Assembly: GCF_024713975.1 (NCBI RefSeq) | Contig: NC_091115.1 | Location: 892,501-956,500, forward strand | Length of the DNA stretch: 64,000 nucleotides | Origin: Paralichthys olivaceus | Taxonomy: Eukaryota > Chordata > Actinopteri > Pleuronectiformes > Paralichthyidae | Direction: 5' to 3' | Shown here: in pieces, positions 55,701-64,000 of the stretch | Numbering within the stretch: position 1 is the stretch's first letter | Layout of the letters: each line of letters starts with the position of its first letter | Program-made: the position numbers and the translations under genes | The notes under the pieces: generated by a model | Database searches by the model: none | What the model saw: the letters and a program-made list of their open reading frames with translations, nothing else | Told to the model about the DNA's origin: nothing

Positions 55701-58700
55701 AGGTTCATACTGATTGAAACTGGTTTCTAAAGGTTTATTGTGGGGCCCTGTACACACCTGGTATCAACATGTGGCACAGGTGTGAACGTCAGACCATACT
55801 CCGAGATGTTCTGAGCCACGTGTCCACATTGTGATTGGATCTGGTCGGATGTTAATACCAGCTGTGTGCTGGGCCCGTGTTTACAAAGAGGAAGATTTAG
55901 GAAGTTAAAACCTGTTCATAAATGTTTCTAACTATAAGAACAGTGAGATTTGATTGATTGATTAATTGATATATTGATTGATTGACAGGTGGTGAGGATG
56001 ATTCTCAAACTGCTTGAAGACAAGAATGGAGAAGTTCAGAACCTGGCCGTCAAATGGTAAAAATACACACGTTTGAAGTACTTTTATTTTATTATTATGA
56101 GTCACTGTTTATTTCTTTTGTATTCTCACTGTGTTTAATTTCCTCTCTTGAACCTATGGTTGTGTCTGTAGCTGTCAGTGCGTCTGTTTGACCCTCAGTG
56201 TGTGTTTAAAACCTGTGGGTGCGTTTGTTTCTTCAGCCTGGGGCCCCTGGTCAGTAAGGTGAAGGAGTACCAGGTGGAGACGATCGTAGACACTCTGTGC
56301 ACCAACATGTTGTCAGACAAAGAACAGCTCCGAGACATTTCCTCCATCGGACTCAAAACTGTGATTGGAGAGTTACCGCCCGCCTCCAGTGGTAAATATA
56401 TATATATATTTATATATAATACATACGCTACTCAACATATGTAATATATATAACTCTGATTGTTGGATAGTTGCTTCCCGCCTCAAGTGGTAAAAATACA
56501 AACATACCTCGTCTGTCACCTCAGATATTTAGTATATCCATTACTCAACACATGTAACATACACATGTGTTACACAACTAGTATAATATACACTGGTCAA
56601 CACAACTGCTATAACATATATATTATTGAACATATAATGCATTACTCAACTTATATAATATACACACACTCTACTCAACGTATATTACATATTCATTGGT
56701 CCACATATAAAACTAAATGACTCATTAATCATTTATCCTTATTTTCGACTCACTTGTCTTTGTCTCGTCTGTTACACAGGCTCTGCTTTAGCTGCTAGCG
56801 TTTGTAAGAAGATAACGGGTCGTCTGACGAGTGCCATCGCCAAACAGGAGGACGTCTCTGTTCAGCTGGAGGCGCTCGACATCATGGCCGACATGCTGTG
56901 CAGGTACAGAGTCTTTCTGTGTGTCACACTGTGTGAAGTTTTGTTTCTGAATTTACACGAACAATAATTTCAGTCTTTATTTCCTCGTCTCTGCAGACAG
57001 GGAGGTCTGTTGGTCAACTTCCACCCCTCCATCCTCAGCTGTCTGCTCCCTCAGCTCACCTCCCCCAGACTGGCTGTCAGAAAGGTGCGTCTTTTAACCC
57101 TCAGCTCCCCAGATTAACTCTTGATGTTTCATTATTTATATTCACGGCACTGTGATAAATTCATGTCTGAATATTTCAGAGGACGATCATGGCTCTGGGA
57201 CATCTCGTGATGTCTTGCGGGAATCTGGTCTTCATCGACCTGATCGAGCATCTTCTGACTGAGCTGGGGAGAAACGACAACATGTCGACCACCAGAACCT
57301 ACATCCAGTGCACGGCCGCCATCAGCAGACAGGCGGGACACAGGATCGGTGAGTCGCTAACCAGAAAACAGCAGAAAAGGATGAAGTAGCTTCTGTTACT
57401 AACCTGCCCTGTGTTGTCTTCTTCTTCAGGAGAGTATCTGGAGAAGATCATTCCTCTGGTGGTGAAGTTTTGTAACGTTGATGACGATGAGCTCAGAGAA
57501 TACTGCATCCAGGCCTTCGAGTCCTTCGTCAGGAGGTAAAACTCTCACTGACATTATCTGTCACAGTCGAGGCTGTTCTTTCTGTTTCATTCTTCTTTTG
57601 TTTTTAAAGGTGCCCTAAAGAAGTTTACCCCCATGTTCCCACGGTCATCTCCATCTGCCTGCGCTACCTGACCTACGACCCCAACTACAACTTTGACGAT
57701 GAAGACGAAGATGACAACGCCATGGACGCCGAGCAGAATGATGAAGATTATCAAGGTACAGAGAGCAATGCTGTGACATCGTGTTCTTTTTTACTGTGAC
57801 TTTAAGTCTTCGAGGTTTAGAACAAGAGCGATGACGATGTGTCCGTCTGTTGCTCCGTCTGTCCAGGCAGTGATGACGAGTACAGTGACGACGACGACAT
57901 GAGCTGGAAGGTTCGGCGGGCGGCGGCAAAGTGTCTGGACGCTGTCGTCTCAACTCGCCACGAGATGCTACCGGAGTTTTATCGCTCTGTGTCCCCCGCA
58001 CTCGTCTGTCGCTTCAAGGTACGAGCCACCTCCTCTGTCAGGGCCAGAATCACCGAGCAGGTGAAGTCTTTCGGTCTTAACTTGGCGCTCACTAATATTT
58101 GAATCAATACTGTGTGTCTTCAGGAGAGGGAGGAGAACGTGAAGGCCGACGTCTTCCACGCCTACCTGTCACTGCTCAAACAGACCAGACCGGCTCAGAG
58201 CTGGTTGGCTGATCCAGACGCAATGGAGCAGGGAGAGACGCCGCTAACGATGCTGCAGAGCCAGGTAATCAATCACGCAGTGATTAATCAGACACTGACG
58301 TTGACACGGGACATTATGGTGATTTTCTTTATCTTGTAAACTGAACAAAACTATGATGACAGGGTGAATTTTTGTTATTAATTAATTGCTGGTAAAACTA
58401 TTAATTGAGAAAAATATTGATTAATGAATCGATTGAAGGAAATAAATGTCTTTGTTGTTTACTTGCTCCTGAAATGATCCATCAACAGCCTCTGATTGAC
58501 TGCAGCACAGTTTTACTGCTGCAGGTGGCGCTGTCTGTTTTCTGTTGTGTGTTCTCTCTCTTCTCTCTCTCTTCTCTCTCTCACTCCTTCTCTCTGTGTC
58601 TGTGAATGTCGCTCGCCCTCTCGCAGGTTCCCATGATAGTGAAAGCTCTTCACAAGCAGCTGAAGGAGAAAAGTGTGAAAACTCGTCAGTGTTGTTTCAA

Positions 58701-61700
58701 CATGTTGACGGAGCTGGTGAACGTTCTCCCCGGAGCTCTGACGCAGCACATCCCAGTACTAATACCTGGTAATACTACATCCCTGCTACCTGTGCTGCTG
58801 TAGTAATAGTAAAACATATGGTCTTGTTTTACACTTGTGTTCTGTGTGAATGACGAGAAACACTGACACTGTTTTTCAGGAATCATCTTCTCCCTGAACG
58901 ATAAGTCAAGCAGCTCCAACCTGAAAATCGACGCCTTGGCCTGCCTCCATGTCATCATGGTCACGCATCCCGCTCATGCCTTCCACGCTCACGTCCCTGC
59001 CCTCGTCCCGCCCGTGGTGGCGTGCGTGGGCGACCCCTTTTACAAGATCACCTCTGAGGCTCTGCTCGTCACTCAGCAGCTCGTCAAGGTGCGAGTCGAA
59101 CCCTGCAACATCCATGAAACCTTTTTTTGGAGTTTAACGTCACGGGAGGAATTGACTGTTTTCTGTCTTTTTCAGGTGATCCGACCTCTTGACAACCTAT
59201 CAGAGGGCTCGGATAGCTTCGACCCCTCCCCCTACATCAACGACCTCTTCACCTGTACGATCAAACGCCTGAAAGCAGCCGACATCGATCAGGAGGTCAA
59301 AGAACGAGCCATCTCCTGTATGGGACAGATCATCTGTAACCTAGGTAACAGCCGCCACTTATCACAGCGATGTGACTTGGAAGCACTGATCCGGCCGCTT
59401 TCACTGAATTGTCGTCTTACTCCGTGTTCGTGCAGGTGACCGACTGCCCAACGAACTCCCAGGAACGTTGCTGATCTTCTTAGAACGCCTCAAGAACGAG
59501 ATCACGAGACTGACGACAGTGAAAGGTAAAACCTATCTCAATGATAGTTTAAGTAATCTTTAGCTATTTTCCGCCGATGTCCTGATCGTCTCCTCTCTGT
59601 GTTGCAGCTCTGACGCTGATCGCCGGCTCTCCCCTGAAAATCGATCTGAGACCGGTTCTCCCCGATGCCGTTCCCATCCTCGCCTCCTTCCTCCGCAAGA
59701 ACCAGCGAGCGCTGAAGCTCTGCACGCTAGCTGCTCTGGACATTTTGCTCAGAAATTACAGGTAACACTCACACACACGCAGCAGTCAGCTCCACCTTTT
59801 CCTTCCGCCCAGTAACACCACGACCGTGTTTCTCTCTCAGCTCTGCGGTGACTCCGGTCATGGTGGACGCCGTCCTCGCTGAGCTGCCTCCTCTCATCTC
59901 GGAGAGCGACATGCACGTGTCTCAGATGGCGCTGAGCTTCCTGTCCACACTGGCAGTGACTCACCCGTCCTCACTGGGTCAGCTTAGCGGAGGAAACATC
60001 CTCCAGCAGCTCATCGCGCTGGTTCGATCCCCGCTGCTGCAGGGCGGAGCGCTCGCTGCAATGCTGGAGTTCTACCAGGTAATATTTAGAAGTCTAGTTT
60101 TTTCTTGAATGCACAAAAGCCTTGAAACAAGTCAGAAATATTATGTGTTATTTATCGTGTGTGTTTGTGTGTGTGTTCAGGCTCTGGTGACCACGGAGAC
60201 TTCTGGTCTGGGTTACATGGATCTGCTGAGGATGCTGACGGGTCCAGTTTACTCCCAGAGTGCCGCTCTGCCTCACAAACAGGCGTACTGCTCCATCGCT
60301 AAATGTGTTGCTGCTCTGACCAGAGCGTGTCCCACGGAGGGACCTGCCGTGGTCGGACAGTTCATCCAGGTAAACTTCTTGTCTTAAACTCCTTCTCAGA
60401 GGCTGCGATGAAACTTCAGCAGGTTTGTATAATGCACAAGTTCTGTCTCGACAGGATGTGAAGAACAGCCGCTCCACGGACTCCATCAGACTCCTCGCTC
60501 TGCTCTCATTGGGTGAGGTCGGACATCATGTGGACCTCAGCAGCCAACCAGAGCTCAAGACCGTCATCCTGGAAGCGTTTTCCTCCTCCAGTGAAGAGGT
60601 AACACCAGTCATTCATTTAACGTTTATTTAGAATCCTCACGTTGATGTTTCACAGGTTCATTCACTGTCAGTGGAGCTGAAAACAACAGGTTGAATAATA
60701 AATTAGTTGATCAACAGAAAAAAACTAAAACCGCAAACGTTCTGATTTATTGTCTCTGTGATATTGAAATGAACAAAACAAGATATTTTCTGACATTTAA
60801 GAGATTAAACAATTCAGAGTTTAATAATTAACACAAATTGAACCAGTTTCATATCGTAGCAGTAGATTTCAATCCTCCTCTCTCTCTCTCTGTGTTTCAG
60901 GTGAAGTCGGCAGCGTCCTACGCGCTGGGCAGTATCGCGGTCGGGAACCTTCCAGAGTATCTGCCGTTCGTCCTGCAGGAGATCTCCTCGTCCAAGAGAC
61001 AGTATCTGCTGCTGCACTCGCTCAAAGAGATCATCAGTGAGAACCTCAGTGCAAACTCCCTGTACGCCAAACTGAGTGTGTGTGTGTGTGTTTGGTTTTA
61101 ATGTGTGTGTGTGTGTGTGTGTGCTCAGGTTCGGCGTCAGTGTCCGGTCTGAAGCCGTACGTGGAGTCTGTTTGGTCGCTGCTGCTCAAACACTGCGAGT
61201 GTCAGGAGGAGGGAACCAGGAACGTGGTGGCGGAGTGTCTCGGCAAACTGACGCTGATCGACCCTGAAACTCTGCTGCCGCGCCTCAAAGGATATCTGCT
61301 GTCAGGTAATCAATACTCTGATCAATAGTCAGGTTGATTTTGATTTCAGATAATTAATCAGTGTTAATCATTTCATCAATAATAAACTATCTATGTTCTA
61401 TATCTGTCTTTGTTGTTAGACATACTGATCATTATTGATCATGGATTGGTTTTCTTCCTGACAACAGTGCTCAAACAAAAAACACTATTAATAGGAATAT
61501 TCATTATTTTTTAGTCCCGCCCCTGTCCTCCTTCTAACCAATCAGACTTCATCTGTCTCCAACACGACTGTGTGATTGGTCATTAAGATGAAGCCGACGC
61601 CTGATGATCAGCTTGAAATATTGATTGATTGGTTTCTCTGTGAAGGTTCATCATACGCCAGGAGCTCCGTGGTGACGGCAGTGAAGTTCACCATCTCCGA

Positions 61701-61748
61701 CCAACCACAGCCCATCGACCCGCTGCTGAAAAACTGCATAGGTAACGT

Positions 61749-61821
<73 letters not shown>

Positions 61822-62947
61822 TTATTCCTGTTTTTTATCATGAAAACGTGACGGCTGATGGTTTTTGTTTTCTGTCAGGTGATTTCCTGAAGACGCTGGA
61901 GGACCCAGACCTGAACGTGCGTCGTGTTGCCTTGGTTACGTTTAACTCCGCGGCCCACAACAAACCGAGTCTGATCCGAGAGCTGCTGGACTCAGTTTTA
62001 CCTCAACTGTACAACGAGACCAAAGTCAGGAAGGAGCTGATCCGAGAGGTGAGAGCAACAGGAAACACAGGAAGGTCAGGAAACCGAGAACGGAGCGCAG
62101 GTGTTTGACCTCTGTCTGTCTGCAGGTGGAGATGGGTCCCTTCAAGCACACGGTGGACGACGGGTTGGACCTGAGGAAGGCTGCGTTCGAGTGCATGTAC
62201 ACTCTGCTGGACAGCTGCCTGGACCGACTCGACATCTTCACCTTCCTTAACCACGTAGAGGACGGTCTCAAGGACCACTACGACATCAAGGTCTCAGCAC
62301 ACGCTCAGCACACGCTCAGCACATGCCTACTGCACATAAAATACACGCCCAGTACATGAACAGCTGAGGTGACTCTGTGTTCGTGTTTCCAGATGCTGAC
62401 GTTCCTGATGTTGGCCCGGCTCTCGTCTCTGTGTCCCAGTGCTGTTCTGCAGAGACTGGACCGGCTGGTGGAGCCGCTCCGAGCCACCTGCACCACCAAG
62501 GTAAACCAACAGAGGGTGCTACGCTAACATCACACCAGACAAGAACCAGAAACGGCTGAACGACGTCGCCTGATAGAGTTTGACGATTCTGTGTGATCAA
62601 GACAAAATGTCGTGTATTTTAATTTGTTCGTTTTACTCGTGGTCAGCAGCTGCCTGAAGAGACTAAGTGTTTTATTTTGTATTTCTCGTTAACGTGGACA
62701 ATGTTCATGTCCGTCCCTGCAGGTGAAGGCGAACTCGGTGAAACAGGAGTTTGAGAAGCAGGACGAGCTGAAGCGGTCAGCGATGCGAGCCGTCGTTGCC
62801 CTGCTGACGATCCCCGAAGCTGAGAAGTCGCCATTGATGTCTGAGTTTCAGTCTCAGATCTCGTCCAATCAGGAGCTGGCGGCCATCTTTGACTCGATCC
62901 AGAGGGACTCCAGCTCTGCCAACATGGAGTCCATGGACACCAGCTAA
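52533..62947 (+). CDS. cand1: Cullin-associated NEDD8-dissociated protein 1
   Basis: HEAT-repeat protein that binds unneddylated cullin-RBX1 and exchanges substrate receptors on SCF and other cullin-RING ligases. Coding exons: 52533-52600, 55555-55630, 55989-56056, 56237-56391, 56780-56903, 56997-57084, 57180-57348, 57430-57535, 57610-57755, 57867-58018, 58124-58264, 58627-58768, 58880-59088, 59176-59344, 59436-59525, 59608-59761, 59841-60078, 60181-60369, 60455-60598, 60901-61036, 61129-61305, 61646-61741, 61879-62048, 62126-62290, 62393-62500, 62723-62947. Sum 3705 bp, 1234 aa; human CAND1 is 1230 aa. It starts [20 protein letters not shown] and ends [11 protein letters not shown]. The conserved acidic loop ([19 protein letters not shown], then [18 protein letters not shown]) sits near residues 310-350. 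All junctions are GT/AG and in frame. MASASYH and the C-terminus favour cand1 over cand2. Base composition matches a constrained housekeeping gene. Confidence 0.98.
52601..55554 (+). other. cand1 intron 1
   Basis: About 3 kb, the largest cand1 intron. Its start is rich in GTTAGC/GCTAAC/GCTAGC words (52700-52990), then AT-rich unique-looking sequence, then one copy of a dispersed repeat at 55245-55470 that is shared with 44280-44500. Confidence 0.6.
55245..55470 (+). repeat. Dispersed repeat family A, copy
   Basis: Close match to 44280-44500, inside cand1 intron 1 just before exon 2. Confidence 0.8.
61750..61819. repeat. (CA)n just after cand1 exon 22 donor
   Basis: About 70 bp CA beginning 9 bp after the exon end at 61741. 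Confidence 0.95.
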
Positions 62948-64000
62948 ACGGATGGACAGTACGAGTTCCCACGATGCAACACGGCACCACCACCACCCCT
63001 GCTGCTGGAGCGCTAACCCTGCAGCATGTTTCCATGACAACAGGACGCAAACACACACACACACACACACACATTCACACACACACACACACACACACTT
63101 GTAGTGACACACCCTCTCCTAGCGAATGATCGTCCCATGATGCATTGCACTGAAGTCGGCTGTTGGAGGAGAAAGGAAGAACTTGACGTACGGCTCCCAC
63201 ACACGGACAAAAAGGTCAAAAACAAAGAACAAAAAAAAAAAAAAAAACGGGGAAAAAAAATTACAAGAAATTCCAGAAAAATAAATTCCATGTGAGTTTT
63301 GGAAGCTCCTCCTACTTCCTGTTTGTTTTTTCTAGTGAGGTCATCTGATTGGTTGATCTCCCTCTTCATCATCCTTCTTCTTTTCTTTTTTTAAAGTTCC
63401 AGAAAGATCCACAGGTACTGTAACCTGATTGGCCGCTGCTGAGTGACTGACAGTTAGCGTGTTATCAAACTGACCAATGGGGGAAACGGCCTCTCCTGCC
63501 TGAGGCTGCGACACTGGGAGAAGGGCTCGCTCTGTTTTTGTTGTTTTGTTTTTTTTTGCGAATGATGTAGGCAGCCAATAGGATGCTTGGGGGTAACGGC
63601 GGGTGGGAGGGGTTTACCTGTTTGTGGACCAATCAGCTTCATTGTTTACCCTGATTCAACAGACCCGCCCCTCGGTTTCCACAGGGAGGGAGGAGGAGGA
63701 TTATTGGACCAGGTCCCGTCTGACCACACCTGATTGGACCATGACAGTACCATGGGGCCGTTGCCATGGTGATACTGTGCGATACAAAGTAACGATATTA
63801 GATATCATTCCGTTTTTACCCGTGAGTTTGGTCGATCCCAAACCAGTTTCAACCGGTTCTGTCTGGTCTGGACAGGTTTTATCTCCTGTGTCCTGGTCTG
63901 GTTTAATCCGGTTGATGAACCGGGTTCAATTTGGTTTAATCATGTTCAGTCAGGTCTGGTCAGAACAATCCACTGTTGTTTATCGCCCAAGAAAAATAAA
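62948..64000 (+). other. cand1: cand1 3' UTR with two poly(A) signals
   Basis: After TAA at 62945-62947 there is a (CA)n run (63051-63098), an A-run (63228-63247), a first AATAAA at 63280-63285, and a second AATAAA that is the last six bases of the window (63995-64000). The distal cleavage site lies just outside. The gene uses one or both sites; sequence alone cannot say which. Confidence 0.7.

Overview
The window is vertebrate nuclear DNA, most likely from a ray-finned fish (probably a percomorph). The reasons are spliced genes whose proteins match vertebrate families almost residue for residue, short introns for genes of this class, a very high density of (CA)n/(GA)n microsatellites, and short dispersed repeats of teleost type. 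Nothing bacterial, phage or CRISPR-like is present. No tools were run; the gene models were assembled by hand from GT/AG splice sites, and the summed exon lengths keep the reading frame in every gene.

Layout. (1) 16-7880, minus: the 5' half of lgr5 (R-spondin receptor; signal peptide, LRR N-cap and the first leucine-rich repeats), running off the left edge. (2) 9013-10325, minus: complete four-exon lsm8 (U6 snRNA-binding Sm-like protein). (3) about 11520-47456, minus: complete grip1, a seven-PDZ AMPA-receptor scaffold with 26 coding exons, a roughly 4.4 kb 3' UTR and three alternative first exons (47.4, 35.9 and 29.1 kb) that all join common exon 2 in the same phase. (4) 52533-62947, plus: complete cand1 (26 coding exons, about 1234 aa), a cullin-RING ligase exchange factor. 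Its 3' UTR runs to the right edge, which ends exactly on an AATAAA.

grip1 and cand1 lie head to head about 5 kb apart, as they do in human 12q14. lgr5, lsm8 and grip1 are tandem on the minus strand. The genes serve unrelated processes (Wnt signalling, RNA processing, synaptic scaffolding, ubiquitin ligase cycling); the layout looks like chromosomal neighbourhood rather than a functional cluster.

The most unusual points are: a 50-52 bp tandem array that has duplicated the 3' end and splice donor of a grip1 PDZ3 exon, giving six donors in a row; a third, tyrosine-rich, cysteine-free grip1 N-terminus; homopurine/homopyrimidine tracts beside all three grip1 first exons; splice acceptors whose polypyrimidine tract is a microsatellite; a consistent orientation of long G-runs; and several dispersed or tandem repeats that I cannot name.
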